Numbered from the stretch's first letter, positions 1-10,238 are shown. The stretch is DNA of 56,538 bases from Lachnospiraceae bacterium (GCA_030531435.1 JAUNNN010000008.1:1-56538); one strand, 5' to 3'. Made by a program: numbers and translations. Notes: a model not told the origin generated them from the letters alone.

Positions 1-1707
1 TTTGTGACAGCGAGTAAGAGCAAAACTGTGACAGCTCATGAAATTTTTAACAGTATTGGTGCTACAACTCTTGATGAATACAGACAGTATATTGAAAAGG
101 ATGCAGCCCTTGAAAGAAGATTTCAGCCAGTAATGGTGGATGAGCCAACTGTTGAAGATACTATTTCAATTTTAAGAGGTCTTAAGGAAAGATATGAAAA
201 CTTCCATGGGGTAAAAATTGCTGATAATGCGTTAGTTTCGGCAGCAGTTTTATCAAATAGATATATTTCAGACAGATTTCTTCCTGATAAGGCAATAGAC
301 CTTGTAGATGAAGCCTGTGCCCTTATTAAAACAGAGCTTAATTCTATGCCTACAGAGGTTGATGAATTAAACAGAAGAAAGATGCAGCTTGAAATAGAGG
401 AAGTAGCCCTGAAGAAAGAAGATGACCGAATGAGTCAAGAGAGACTTGAGGCACTTCAGAAGGAGCTTGCTGATGTAAAAGAAAAGTTTGAAAGCCTTAT
501 GGCCAGATGGGAAAGTGAAAAGGCAAGTGTTTCCAAGTTATCTGATATTAGAAAAGAAATCGAAGAGACTAATAATGAAATTCAGATAGCAAAACGAGCT
601 GGTGATTATGAGAAGGCTGGTGAGTTAAGCTATGGAAAGCTTCCGCAGTTAAAGAAAAGCCTTGAAGATGAAGAAAAGAAAGTAAACGAAAAGGAAATGA
701 CTCTTGTCCATGAAAATGTGGATGAAGAAGAGATTGCAAAGATTATTTCAAGGTGGACTGGAATCCCTGTGACTAAGCTTAATGAAAGTGAGAGAAGTAA
801 AACTCTTCATCTTGATGATGAACTCCATAAGAGAGTAATTGGACAGGATGAAGGAGTAACAAAGGTTACAGAGGCGATTATAAGATCAAAGGCTGGAATT
901 AAAGACCCAACCAAACCAATTGGGTCATTCCTATTCCTTGGACCTACAGGTGTTGGTAAAACAGAGCTTGCAAAAGCTTTGGCAGAATGTCTTTTTGATG
1001 ATGAGAAGAATATCGTCAGAATTGATATGAGTGAGTATATGGAGAAGTATTCCGTATCAAGACTTATTGGAGCACCTCCAGGATACGTAGGATATGAAGA
1101 AGGTGGACAATTGACTGAGGCAGTCAGAAGAAAGCCTTACAGTGTTGTATTATTTGATGAAATAGAAAAAGCGCACCCAGATGTGTTTAATGTTTTGCTT
1201 CAGGTACTTGATGATGGACGTATTACAGATTCTCAGGGCAGAACTGTTGATTTCAAAAATACAATTCTCATTATGACAAGTAATATTGGTTCATCGTTTT
1301 TGCTTGATGGAATAGATGATGATGGAAACATCGAAGATGATGCAGAAAAACTTGTAATGAATGATCTTCGTGCTCACTTTAGACCAGAATTCTTAAACAG
1401 ACTTGATGAAACGATTTTATTTAAGCCATTAACGAAGGATAATATAGGCGGTATTATTAAGCTTCTTATAGATGATTTGAATAAGCGACTTTCAGATAGA
1501 GAGTTAGCAATAAGAATAACTGATGAAGCCGAAAAATATATTGTTGAAAACGGATATGATCCTGTATATGGAGCAAGACCACTAAAGCGTTTTATCCAGA
1601 AAAATGTTGAGACATTAGCAGGAAAGCTTATACTTGAAGATAAGGTTAAAGAAGGGGACACAATTATTATTGATTTTGACGGAAATAACCTTGTAGCACA
1701 TGTATAA
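1..1707 (+). CDS. clpB: ClpB disaggregase, 3' part (5'-truncated at window edge)
   Basis: ATP-driven protein disaggregase that works with DnaK in the cytoplasm. The reading frame is open from the window edge. From residue 17 ([10 protein letters not shown]) it follows the ClpB family: end of the first AAA+ module, a coiled-coil middle domain at about residues 95-230, and the second AAA+ module with Walker A GPTGVGKT (313-320), Walker B with D385-E386, and the C-terminal D2-small domain. Full ClpB is about 860 residues, so roughly the first 300 (N-domain and first Walker A/B) are missing. A GTG at position 4 could open the frame, but no ribosome site can be seen. The first 16 or so codons do not match the family, which has an RGELHC-like stretch before IGATT; see findings. 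A strong terminator follows, so clpB is the end of its transcript. Confidence 0.93.
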   Translation, partial: FVTASKSKTVTAHEIFNSIGATTLDEYRQYIEKDAALERRFQPVMVDEPTVEDTISILRGLKERYENFHGVKIADNALVSAAVLSNRYISDRFLPDKAIDLVDEACALIKTELNSMPTEVDELNRRKMQLEIEEVALKKEDDRMSQERLEALQKELADVKEKFESLMARWESEKASVSKLSDIRKEIEETNNEIQIAKRAGDYEKAGELSYGKLPQLKKSLEDEEKKVNEKEMTLVHENVDEEEIAKIISRWTGIPVTKLNESERSKTLHLDDELHKRVIGQDEGVTKVTEAIIRSKAGIKDPTKPIGSFLFLGPTGVGKTELAKALAECLFDDEKNIVRIDMSEYMEKYSVSRLIGAPPGYVGYEEGGQLTEAVRRKPYSVVLFDEIEKAHPDVFNVLLQVLDDGRITDSQGRTVDFKNTILIMTSNIGSSFLLDGIDDDGNIEDDAEKLVMNDLRAHFRPEFLNRLDETILFKPLTKDNIGGIIKLLIDDLNKRLSDRELAIRITDEAEKYIVENGYDPVYGARPLKRFIQKNVETLAGKLILEDKVKEGDTIIIDFDGNNLVAHV

Positions 1708-1718
1708 AATTTGATATA

Positions 1719-1750
1719 ATAGAATCGCGTGTATGCGCGGTTCTATTTTT
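1719..1750 (+). terminator. Intrinsic terminator after clpB
   Basis: An 11-bp stem (1719-1729 with 1736-1746, one G-T pair) with a 6-base loop runs into TATTTTT. It lies 12 bases after the clpB stop codon and separates clpB from the diguanylate cyclase gene. Confidence 0.85.
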
Positions 1751-1780
1751 GTGTTAGAAAGCTAAAAAACTATACGAATT

Positions 1781-3073
1781 ATGAGCAAAATTGTTAAGAT
1801 AAAACGTTCAGGAAAAGATAGCCTTTATGCGTCTTTTCTGATGATGACTTTAATACCGCTTTTCATTTTTGGACTGATAGTTACATCGTTCATTTCATAT
1901 ATCATGCGACAGAGTATGGAAGAGCAAACAAAGGTTGAACTTAAGAGTGCTGCTGAAGCCGTGCTTTCATCCTTTGATCAGTCATATCCAGGGGATTATA
2001 ACCTCATGGTGTACAAAAAAGATCAGACTCTATATAAGGGTGATGTTGCACTTACTGATGAAACGCTTGTAATGGACAATATCAAAGCTGTTTCAGGTGT
2101 GGATGTATCTATTTATTTTGCCAACATATGTATGGTTACCACAATCATCGATAGCGAAGGTGAAAGATCAATTAACCGTACAAGCGCAGACATAATAACA
2201 AATGATGTTGTTCTTGGAAAAACTGAAAAATTCTATGACAACGTGGAAATAAACCGAGTCCCATATTTTGCATACTATAAGCCAATTTTTTCTATGGATG
2301 GAAAAACTTGTCTTGGAATGATTGGTGTTGCGAAGTCAAAAAGAGGACTTACAGCAATGATAAATAGCGCAATCATTAAGAACTTCCTCATAATGATTGG
2401 ATTTATGATTATTACAGGTTTTATCATTGTGAAATTTACATCACAAATAATGGACGGTATTAAGAAAATCCTCGAATTTCTTGGTGAAGTTTCGGGAAAT
2501 AATCTTAATGCAAAATTAGATGAAACTGTACAAAAGAGAAATGATGAGCTTGGTGAAATTGGTCAGGCGGCTGAAAAGCTTCAGTTATCTCTTAGAAAGC
2601 TTATAGAAAGAGATGCACTTACAAGCCTTTATAACAGACGTGCAGCTGAGAAGAAACTTGATCAGTTAGAAGCAGAAGGTATTAAATCATCTATTTCTAT
2701 TGGAGATATTGATTTCTTCAAAAAGTTTAATGATAGCTTCGGTCATGAGTGTGGTGATGCCGTTTTAAGAGAAGTGGCGGCTACGCTTAATGAAGGCATG
2801 AGAGGAAAGGGCTTCGTTGCAAGATGGGGCGGTGAAGAGTTCCTACTTGTGTTTGAAGGAATAGAGGAAATTGCTGCAGGGCTTTTCCTTACTGAAATTT
2901 TACAAAGCATCAGAGATCATAAAGTTATCTATGATGGAGAAGAGCATGCCGTCACAATGACCTTTGGTGTTACAGGTAGAGCTGATGATGAAAAAGTTAA
3001 TGATCAGATAAGACGTGCAGATGACAAACTTTATGAAGGTAAGAAGACTGGACGTAACAGAGTTATTGTGTAA
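1781..3073 (+). CDS. Membrane diguanylate cyclase (cache-HAMP-GGDEF)
   Basis: Predicted to make cyclic di-GMP from two GTP in response to an extracellular signal. Layout over 430 residues: cytoplasmic basic start, TM about 16-42, extracellular single-cache-like sensor about 45-195, second TM about 200-222, HAMP-like linker to about 270, and a GGDEF domain beginning at DALTSLYNRR. The metal/substrate region IGDIDFFKKFND and an active-site GGEEF at 350-354 are intact, so the cyclase should be active. The four residues at the usual inhibitory I-site (RxxD, five residues before GG) read RGKG, so product inhibition at the classic site is probably lost. The ribosome site is weak. It has its own unit after the clpB terminator, 71 bases before valS. 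Confidence 0.9.
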   Translation: MSKIVKIKRSGKDSLYASFLMMTLIPLFIFGLIVTSFISYIMRQSMEEQTKVELKSAAEAVLSSFDQSYPGDYNLMVYKKDQTLYKGDVALTDETLVMDNIKAVSGVDVSIYFANICMVTTIIDSEGERSINRTSADIITNDVVLGKTEKFYDNVEINRVPYFAYYKPIFSMDGKTCLGMIGVAKSKRGLTAMINSAIIKNFLIMIGFMIITGFIIVKFTSQIMDGIKKILEFLGEVSGNNLNAKLDETVQKRNDELGEIGQAAEKLQLSLRKLIERDALTSLYNRRAAEKKLDQLEAEGIKSSISIGDIDFFKKFNDSFGHECGDAVLREVAATLNEGMRGKGFVARWGGEEFLLVFEGIEEIAAGLFLTEILQSIRDHKVIYDGEEHAVTMTFGVTGRADDEKVNDQIRRADDKLYEGKKTGRNRVIV

Positions 3074-3144
3074 CATCAGGGCCTTAACAGAATATTAAAA
3101 TGATTATAGAGCGGTCAACCCGCCATATTTATAGAGGAGAAAAG

Positions 3145-5787
3145 ATGAGTAAAGAGCTAGCAAAAACATATGATCCAAAAGGGATGGAAGAGAGATTATA
3201 TAAAAAGTGGGAGGATAAGAAATATTTCCATGCGGAAGTAGACAGATCTAAGAAGCCTTTCACAATTGTGATGCCACCACCAAACATTACTGGTCAGCTT
3301 CACATGGGACATGCACTTGATAACACAATGCAGGATATCCTTATCAGATTTAAGAGAATGCAGGGATACAATGCACTTTGGCAGCCAGGAACAGACCATG
3401 CAGCAATTGCTACAGAGGTTAAGGTTATTGAACACCTTAAGAAACAGGGAATTGAAAAGGCAGATCTTGGAAGAGAAGGATTCCTTGAGAAATGTTGGGA
3501 CTGGAAAAATGAATATGGTAACAGAATCGTAAGCCAGCTTAAGAAGATGGGCTCATCTGCTGACTGGGACAGAGAGAGATTCACAATGGATCCTGGATGT
3601 TCAAAGGCAGTAGAAGAAGTATTTATTAATTTCTATGAAAAGGGATTCATTTACAAGGGAAACAGAATTATCAACTGGTGTCCTGTATGTAAAACATCTA
3701 TTTCAGATGCAGAAGTAATTCATGAAAATCAGGCTGGTCACTTCTGGCATATGAAGTATGAAATCGTAGGAGAGCCAGGAAGATATGTTGAGTTCGCTAC
3801 AACACGTCCTGAGACAATGCTTGGTGATACAGCTGTTGCTGTTAATCCAGACGATGATAGATATAAAGATATTATTGGCAAAAAAGTTTTACTTCCATTT
3901 GTTAACAGAGAGATTCCTGTTGTTGCTGATGAATATGTAGATATGGAATTTGGTACAGGTGTAGTTAAGATTACACCAGCTCATGACCCTAACGACTTTG
4001 AAGTTGGAAAACGTCATAACCTTGAAGTTATTAACGTATTAAACGATGATGCAACAATGAATGGTATTTGTCCTGAATTTGAAGGAATGGACAGATACGA
4101 GGCTCGTAAAGTTATCGTTCAGAAGATGGATGAAATGGGACTTCTTGTTAAGATTGAAGACCATGAGCATAACGTTGGTACACATGATAGATGTAAGACA
4201 ACAGTTGAACCTATGGTAAAGCCACAGTGGTTCGTAGCAATGGAAGAGCTTGCAAAGCCAGCTATCGAAGCTATTAAGAATGGTGATCTTACATTTGTTC
4301 CTAAGTCATTTGACAAGACTTACTTACATTGGCTTGAAAATATCCGTGACTGGTGTATTTCAAGACAGCTTTGGTGGGGTCATAGAATTCCAGCATATTA
4401 CTGTGAAAAATGTGGTGAGATGGTTGTTAGCCGTGATGCAGTTCACACATGTCCTAAGTGTGGTGGTGCTATGCATCAGGATGAAGATACACTTGATACA
4501 TGGTTCTCATCAGCTCTTTGGCCTTTCTCAACTTTAGGATGGCCAGACAAGTGTGACGATCTTGATTATTTCTATCCAACAAACGTTCTTGTAACAGGAT
4601 ATGACATTATCTTCTTCTGGGTTATCAGAATGGTATTCTCAGGATATGCACATACAGGAAAGAGCCCATTTAATACAGTTCTTATCCATGGACTTGTAAG
4701 AGATGACCAGGGTCGTAAGATGAGTAAATCATTAGGAAATGGTATTGACCCACTTGAGGTTATTGATAAGTATGGTGCAGATGCGCTTCGTCTTACTCTT
4801 ATCACAGGTAATGCACCTGGAAATGATATGCGTTTCTACTGGGAGAGAGTTGAGAACAGCCGTAACTTTGCAAATAAAGTATGGAATGCTTCACGTTTCA
4901 TAATGATGAATATGGAAGGCAAGGAAATCACTAAGCCAGATGCAAGTGATCTTCAGCCAGTTGACAAGTGGATTTTATCAAAGCTTAACGAAACAGTTAG
5001 AGAAGTAACAGCTAATATGGAGACATTTGAGCTTGGTATTGCTGTACAGAAAGTATTTGATTTCATCTGGGAAGAATTCTGCGATTGGTACATCGAGATG
5101 GTTAAGCCAAGACTTTACAATACAGATGATGCAAAGTCACAGAATGCAGCGCTTTATACATTAAGAGAAGTTCTTATTGATGCACTTAAGCTTCTCCATC
5201 CATATATGCCATTTGTTACAGAAGAAATCTTCTGCACACTTCAGTCAGAAGAGGAATCAATTATGATTTCTTCATGGCCAGAGTACACAGAAGACAGAGC
5301 ATATACAAAAGAAGAGAAGGAAATTGAAATTATTAAGGAAGCTGTACGTGGTATCAGAAATATTCGTACAGAAATGAACGTTCCACCTTCAAGAAAAGCT
5401 CAGGTATATGTTGTATCTGAGAATGCAGACATTGTTAATGCATTTGATGAAGGTAAGCTTTTCTTCGCTTCACTTGCTTATGCTTCAGATGTAACTATTC
5501 AGAAGGATAAATCAGGCATAGCAGATGATGCTGTTTCAGTAGTTATCGCTAATGCAACTATATACATTCCATTTGCAGAGCTTGTTGATATTTCTGCAGA
5601 AATAGAGCGTCTCGAAAAAGAAGAGAAGAGATTAACTGGAGAAATTGCTCGTTGTAATGGAATGCTTAATAACGAGAAGTTTATTTCAAAAGCACCAGAA
5701 GCTAAGATTAATGAAGAAAAGGAAAAGCTTGCAAATTATACACAGATGTTAGAGCAGGTTAAGGAGCGTCTTTCTTCATTAAAGTAA
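3145..5787 (+). CDS. valS: Valyl-tRNA synthetase
   Basis: Class I synthetase that charges tRNA-Val. With the ATG at 3145, preceded by AGAGGAG, it is 880 residues, the normal length; an upstream in-frame ATG at 3100 adds 15 unlikely residues without a ribosome site. The HIGH motif reads HMGH (53-56) and KMSKS is at 525-529. Between them lie the CP1 editing domain (TTRPETMLGDTAVAV) and a CxxC...CxxC zinc-binding insert (CEKCGE, CPKCGG). The C-terminal 65 residues form the tRNA-binding coiled coil. Only 71 bases separate it from the upstream gene, so there is no room for a T-box leader, unlike many Firmicute synthetase genes. Confidence 0.98.
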   Translation: MSKELAKTYDPKGMEERLYKKWEDKKYFHAEVDRSKKPFTIVMPPPNITGQLHMGHALDNTMQDILIRFKRMQGYNALWQPGTDHAAIATEVKVIEHLKKQGIEKADLGREGFLEKCWDWKNEYGNRIVSQLKKMGSSADWDRERFTMDPGCSKAVEEVFINFYEKGFIYKGNRIINWCPVCKTSISDAEVIHENQAGHFWHMKYEIVGEPGRYVEFATTRPETMLGDTAVAVNPDDDRYKDIIGKKVLLPFVNREIPVVADEYVDMEFGTGVVKITPAHDPNDFEVGKRHNLEVINVLNDDATMNGICPEFEGMDRYEARKVIVQKMDEMGLLVKIEDHEHNVGTHDRCKTTVEPMVKPQWFVAMEELAKPAIEAIKNGDLTFVPKSFDKTYLHWLENIRDWCISRQLWWGHRIPAYYCEKCGEMVVSRDAVHTCPKCGGAMHQDEDTLDTWFSSALWPFSTLGWPDKCDDLDYFYPTNVLVTGYDIIFFWVIRMVFSGYAHTGKSPFNTVLIHGLVRDDQGRKMSKSLGNGIDPLEVIDKYGADALRLTLITGNAPGNDMRFYWERVENSRNFANKVWNASRFIMMNMEGKEITKPDASDLQPVDKWILSKLNETVREVTANMETFELGIAVQKVFDFIWEEFCDWYIEMVKPRLYNTDDAKSQNAALYTLREVLIDALKLLHPYMPFVTEEIFCTLQSEEESIMISSWPEYTEDRAYTKEEKEIEIIKEAVRGIRNIRTEMNVPPSRKAQVYVVSENADIVNAFDEGKLFFASLAYASDVTIQKDKSGIADDAVSVVIANATIYIPFAELVDISAEIERLEKEEKRLTGEIARCNGMLNNEKFISKAPEAKINEEKEKLANYTQMLEQVKERLSSLK

Positions 5788-5805
5788 CAATTTTGGAAGT
5801 GTTAT

Positions 5806-7197
5806 ATGGCAGAACCAAGGTTTTCTGACAAGTGCAAAGTGACTATATCCGAAGATAACATGACCGCCAAGCTGATGATTGATGTTCCATCAGATGGAAT
5901 TGCTTATTCGGTTGAAGAACTTTCATCTTTTCTTAAGTTGAAAGGTGTTTATGGCGGAATTATGTTTTCAAGTCTTGAAGACATGACTCAGAATAACATT
6001 TATCTTAAGGATGTTGAGGTGGCAAAGGGTACTCTACCAGTAGAGGGATCCTCTGGTTACTTTGAGTATTATTTCAGCGATGAAAAAAAGAAGCCTTTGA
6101 TACGTTCAGATGGGTCTGTAGATTACCAGAGCATGAGCATGATAGATAATGTCTGCGAGGGAGAAAAGCTTGCAGTATATCACAAAGCTGTTCCTGGAAC
6201 TCACGGAATGGATGTTAGAGGTAGACAGCTTAGATGTCAGCCATGCAAAGATATTGCACCTCTAAAAGGAAGCGGATTTGAATATAACGAAGATACAGGC
6301 GTATATACTGCTTCTCACGATGGTCGTATTGATTTCAAAAACGGCGTACTAAATATAATGGACGTTTACGATCATAAAGGTGATGTTGATTATGTTATTG
6401 GTAAGATTGATTTTAGAGGTGATGTAATCATCCATGGAAATGTCTTATCTGGAACATACATTAGAGCAAGTAAGAGTATTACTGTTGAAGGTAGTGTTGA
6501 AGCAGCAACACTTATTGCGGAAGGCGATATTATTCTAAAGAAGGGTATTGCTGGAGATAAAAAAGCAAGAATTATTAGTGGTGGAAGCGTTTTTGCAAAC
6601 TTTATAGAGTTTGCACAGGTTGAAGCCAAAGAAAACATAGAAGCAAATATCATCATGAATAGTAAGCTTAGTGCCGGAAAAAGCATTGTAATATCTGGTA
6701 AAAGAGGTGCTATTGTAGGTGGTTCTTCTTATGCGGTAGGAGAAATAAATTCAACACTACTTGGTAACGTAGCAGGCCATAAAACAATGGTAGTTGTTGG
6801 GGAAACTCAGGAACTTCTTGTTAGAGGACATTTCCTTTCCCTTAAGCTTGAAAGTGCAAAGGATAGCCTAAAGAAGACAAATGATGAAATCCGTAAAGTC
6901 ACAGATGTAAGACTTCTGAATGAGCGTAAGGAAGTAAAGCAGGCAAAGCTTTCACAGCTTAACAGAAGAAAACTACGTGATGAAAGAATGATAGAGCACA
7001 TTAAAGATGAGCTCGACAGCATTAATGTAACAATTGCACTTGCAAGAGCTGGAAAGGTCAGCGTATCAAGTACTGTGCACGCAGGTGCAACAGTTGTAAT
7101 TGACTCAATACAGTATGAGGTTAATAGTGATATGGCTGGAACAGTGTTTGCACATGACAGAGAAAATGAGTGCATTACAGCTACTAATTTCTCTTAA
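5806..7197 (+). CDS. DUF342 / FapA-like protein
   Basis: Cytoplasmic protein of the DUF342 (flagellar assembly protein A-like) family, 463 residues. N-terminal half carries the family core with IDNVCEGEKLAVYHKAVPGT followed by a G-rich repetitive beta region (about 190-330) with repeated turns such as IDFRGDVIIHGNV, SITVEGSV and EGDIILKKGI, typical of a right-handed beta-helix like bactofilin/FapA proteins. A coiled coil at about 345-415 and a short beta tail follow. No signal peptide or TM. The ATG has GGAAG six bases upstream. It opens a tightly spaced eight-gene run; no flagellar genes are nearby, so a flagellar role is not supported by context. Exact function is unknown. Confidence 0.85.
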   Translation: MAEPRFSDKCKVTISEDNMTAKLMIDVPSDGIAYSVEELSSFLKLKGVYGGIMFSSLEDMTQNNIYLKDVEVAKGTLPVEGSSGYFEYYFSDEKKKPLIRSDGSVDYQSMSMIDNVCEGEKLAVYHKAVPGTHGMDVRGRQLRCQPCKDIAPLKGSGFEYNEDTGVYTASHDGRIDFKNGVLNIMDVYDHKGDVDYVIGKIDFRGDVIIHGNVLSGTYIRASKSITVEGSVEAATLIAEGDIILKKGIAGDKKARIISGGSVFANFIEFAQVEAKENIEANIIMNSKLSAGKSIVISGKRGAIVGGSSYAVGEINSTLLGNVAGHKTMVVVGETQELLVRGHFLSLKLESAKDSLKKTNDEIRKVTDVRLLNERKEVKQAKLSQLNRRKLRDERMIEHIKDELDSINVTIALARAGKVSVSSTVHAGATVVIDSIQYEVNSDMAGTVFAHDRENECITATNFS

Positions 7198-7208
7198 GGA
7201 AAAGTATT

Positions 7209-7397
7209 ATGATAAATTTTGATGAAGAATTAAGAAAGTTCCCACAGAGCATGGAAATAAACGAAGTAGAAGAGTCAGTACGTAATCATGATTTAACAGA
7301 TGTTACAGATCTTCTTACACAGATGCTTGAGCAAAATAAAGCATTACAGAATCAGCAGGTAGTAGTTCAGACAATTCCTGTTCAGCCGGGACAGTAG
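7209..7397 (+). CDS. Small hypothetical protein (62 aa)
   Basis: Not recognised. A 62-residue acidic, mostly helical protein with a glutamine/valine-rich tail and no membrane segment. It is credible as a gene because AAGGA sits eight bases before the ATG, the frame fills the gap between two co-directional genes exactly (11 bases from the DUF342 stop, 14 to the next start), and no competing frame is present. A small partner or adaptor of the flanking DUF342 or zinc-ribbon/TPR protein is a guess from position only. Confidence 0.6.
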   Translation: MINFDEELRKFPQSMEINEVEESVRNHDLTDVTDLLTQMLEQNKALQNQQVVVQTIPVQPGQ

Positions 7398-7411
7398 TAT
7401 TTGGTATATAT

Positions 7412-8827
7412 ATGAAATGTTATGTATGCGGTGGTCAGCTGAATGCATATAACGTATGTCCTCAGTGTGGTGCCGACGTTTTAATGTATAAAAGAATAAT
7501 ATCTAAGAGTAATAGTCTCTATAACGAAGGTCTTGAAAAAGCTAAAGTTAGAGATTTGTCTGGGGCAGTTATATGCCTTCAGGAAAGCCTTAGATTATAT
7601 AAGAAAAATACATATGCAAGAAATCTTCTTGGACTTGTGTATTTTGAAATGGGTGAAGCAGTACTTGCCCTGTCAGAGTGGATAATCAGTAGAAACTATG
7701 ATGGTGGCAAAGATAATCTTGCTAATCTGTATATAGAAAAGCTTCAGTCAAATCAGGCAAAGCTTAATACAATAAATGAAACCCTAAAAAAATATAATCA
7801 GGCTCTTCAGTATTGCTATCAGGGAAGTTATGATCTTGCAGCAATACAGCTTAAAAAGGTTCTTTCAATAAATGAGCGTCTTATAAGCGGATATCAGCTT
7901 TTAGCACTTATTTATATGGAGACAGAAGAATATGAGAAGGCAAGACGCACTCTTTTAAGATCCCTTAGAATTGATGCAAATAATACGAGAACACTTACTT
8001 ATCTAAAAGAAACAAATCGTATTATTAAGGAAATAGAAGAGCAGCAGAATACTGATGGGAAAAAGGGCAAGAAGAAAGCTAGGCCATCAAGCGATGTATA
8101 CAGCTATGAAGTTGGAAATGATGTAATAATTCAGCCTGTATATGAAAAAGAAAAAGCTGGATTTTCAAGCGTAATTAACATTCTTCTTGGTATTCTTGTA
8201 GGTGTTGGAATATGCTATTTACTTATTCTTCCTGCAAGAATTGATAAAAAGACTCAGGAATTTGAACAGCAGTTTATCGAGGTAAGTGATCAGCTTGCTG
8301 AAGAACAGGCAAAGCATAATCAGGATATTATTTCCCTTGATAGTATGACTAAAGAAAGAGATGAGCTAAAATCAAAGGTTGCCGATTTAACTGGTGCATC
8401 AGGAAAGGTAAGACCTCTTGATTATCTTTTACAGGCTGCTACAAAATACGTTGAAAACGGGGATAACTCCAGTGCAGTAATGGAACTCCTTGATAATATT
8501 ACAGAGGATGAACTTGCTGCAGAAAATGCTGACTTTAATGCACTATACTATGGTCTTAAAGATGACACAGGTCCTCGTGTAATAGAAGCTTATGTAGAGG
8601 CTGCAAGGGCAGCTATGAAATCAAGTGATTATGAAGAAGCCGTTAAGCAGTATGAGAAGGCATATGAACTTGATAAAACTAATTCAGATATTTTAATGAA
8701 TCTTGCGCATGCATACAGACAGAAGGGTGATGTTGACACTGCTGATAAATATTATAGGCAGATAATGTCCGAATTCCCTGAAAGTGAAAATGCACAGGAT
8801 GCAGCGGAATATATAACTAATCAGTAA
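7412..8827 (+). CDS. Zinc-ribbon, TPR-repeat membrane protein
   Basis: A 471-residue bitopic membrane protein. It starts with a zinc ribbon (CYVCGG...CPQCGA, residues 3-19), followed by TPR repeats at about 35-200 on the cytoplasmic side. A single TM segment lies at about 252-275 (VINILLGILVGVGICYLL), then a coiled coil of about 50 residues, then further TPR motifs (about 370-470) that would lie outside the cell. TPR units on both faces suggest a scaffold that links cytoplasmic and extracytoplasmic proteins. The ribosome site is poor, so translation may be coupled to the 62-residue gene upstream. No enzymatic motif seen. Confidence 0.75.
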   Translation: MKCYVCGGQLNAYNVCPQCGADVLMYKRIISKSNSLYNEGLEKAKVRDLSGAVICLQESLRLYKKNTYARNLLGLVYFEMGEAVLALSEWIISRNYDGGKDNLANLYIEKLQSNQAKLNTINETLKKYNQALQYCYQGSYDLAAIQLKKVLSINERLISGYQLLALIYMETEEYEKARRTLLRSLRIDANNTRTLTYLKETNRIIKEIEEQQNTDGKKGKKKARPSSDVYSYEVGNDVIIQPVYEKEKAGFSSVINILLGILVGVGICYLLILPARIDKKTQEFEQQFIEVSDQLAEEQAKHNQDIISLDSMTKERDELKSKVADLTGASGKVRPLDYLLQAATKYVENGDNSSAVMELLDNITEDELAAENADFNALYYGLKDDTGPRVIEAYVEAARAAMKSSDYEEAVKQYEKAYELDKTNSDILMNLAHAYRQKGDVDTADKYYRQIMSEFPESENAQDAAEYITNQ

Positions 8828-8846
8828 CATTTAGATAGGAAAAGGT

Positions 8847-10238
8847 ATGGGTTTAAGTATTGATGAAGTAATCGCAAAGATTAAGGGGTCACTCGGCATA
8901 ATTCTTGATTATGCAGGAATTGATGGGGAAACTGCACAGGTTATAAAGGCACTCGTTAAAAAGTATACAGAGTGCTCTGACAGAGCAGGTAGCGATGATG
9001 ACACACGTAAGCTTAGAAAGGAATTAACAAAGGCTTTCTATCTTACATATAAAAAATGTTATTTCAAAACAATTTCCGATGAGGATATTCCACTTCCGGT
9101 AAAGATGTTCATGTATTTTGGATACATGGATGAAAAGCTTGCTGGAGCTGAAAATGCAGTTCTTTTAGGAAGACTTGCAGATGTTTTTGGAACTGATTCA
9201 AATGGTCATATATTCACATTTTATGCATGGCTTAATGAAATATATGCAGGCAGAAGAAATCCAAGTATAAGTGAGATGTCACTTGATTATGAGATGAATC
9301 TTCGTCAGTTAAGACAAGAGGGAAGAATTACAGAGAGCGAAGAAAGAGAATTAATTAATAACCCTGTAAAGAGAGTTGAATATGAAATAGATAATTTCTT
9401 CTTCTCAGCAAGTAAAATTATATCTGGTCAGGTTACAGTTTTTTGTCCTATTTTCTCAGATCATCAGTTATTTAAGCCACTTGATAAGGCGCTTGTCCCA
9501 TATAAAGCAATTTATGACAATATTAACAGCATAAGAGAAGTTGATTTCTCATGCTTCTACAGAGAAACAGTTTACACAAATCCTGATATGGGTATTCAGA
9601 AGGAGTACGTTCAGGTTGAAGTGTATCCAGATATTATACTTATGCCAGCTGCTGGCAGCAGGGGTGCAATGTGGCAGGAAATTTCAGGAAGAAAGCGTAC
9701 AACTCCTGCAAGATTTGTACTTCCATTCTTTGCAAATGATGATATAGATAAAGCAATTGTCAGAATGTGTGGAGAGTTTAGATGGGAACTTTGCAGACGT
9801 ATTCAGGGCGCTAGATGGAATGATTTGTCAGATCCATCAATTACAGCTGACTATTGCGATTATATTGAAACTTTCAAGAAAAACAGAGAGCTTTCAGCAG
9901 AGCAGAGAGAAAAAATTAAATCAGATTATAGAAAGTATAGAAATAGTACTAAGGAAATGTTTGTACATGACTATATGGACTTAATCATGTTTGAGTCTAA
10001 AGGTTCATTAAGACTTAATAAAGTAGCAAGAGATATTATGTTCAAATATTGCCCATTTAAGAAGGAAATAAGAACAGAGCTTGCTAAAAATGGTATGTAT
10101 ACAAAGATTGTAGAGAAATATGAGATAAAGAATAAGCATTCTCTTCATATGTCAGATCTTGTAATGCAGAAGATAAAGAATTCAGGTAATGATATTCCAG
10201 AAGAAATAAGAACACACAGGATGTTCTTAGAAAGCTAG
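8847..10238 (+). CDS. Uncharacterised 463-aa protein
   Basis: I do not recognise the family. The protein has 463 residues, is mixed charged, lacks a signal peptide, TM segment or repeats, and is therefore probably cytoplasmic. Conserved-looking patches include a tryptophan-rich stretch FRWELCRRIQGARWNDLSD (about 312-330), a run of aromatic residues near 85-140 (MFMYFGYMDE, FTFYAWLNEIY) and a lysine-rich C-terminus. AGGA lies seven bases before the ATG. It follows the zinc-ribbon/TPR gene by 19 bases and stops three bases before the glycosyltransferase start, so it is in the same operon. A helper of the neighbouring envelope genes is the most that context allows. Confidence 0.7.
   Translation: MGLSIDEVIAKIKGSLGIILDYAGIDGETAQVIKALVKKYTECSDRAGSDDDTRKLRKELTKAFYLTYKKCYFKTISDEDIPLPVKMFMYFGYMDEKLAGAENAVLLGRLADVFGTDSNGHIFTFYAWLNEIYAGRRNPSISEMSLDYEMNLRQLRQEGRITESEERELINNPVKRVEYEIDNFFFSASKIISGQVTVFCPIFSDHQLFKPLDKALVPYKAIYDNINSIREVDFSCFYRETVYTNPDMGIQKEYVQVEVYPDIILMPAAGSRGAMWQEISGRKRTTPARFVLPFFANDDIDKAIVRMCGEFRWELCRRIQGARWNDLSDPSITADYCDYIETFKKNRELSAEQREKIKSDYRKYRNSTKEMFVHDYMDLIMFESKGSLRLNKVARDIMFKYCPFKKEIRTELAKNGMYTKIVEKYEIKNKHSLHMSDLVMQKIKNSGNDIPEEIRTHRMFLES

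Noticed and set aside
3074-3144. T-box leader before valS
   Set aside because: The gap is only 71 bases and lacks the T-box sequence and specifier stem; a short GCGG/CCGC hairpin is all that can be seen.
6807-7175. 122-codon minus-strand frame opposite the DUF342 gene
   Set aside because: Serine/leucine-rich antisense shadow of a coiled-coil region; no ribosome site or promoter.
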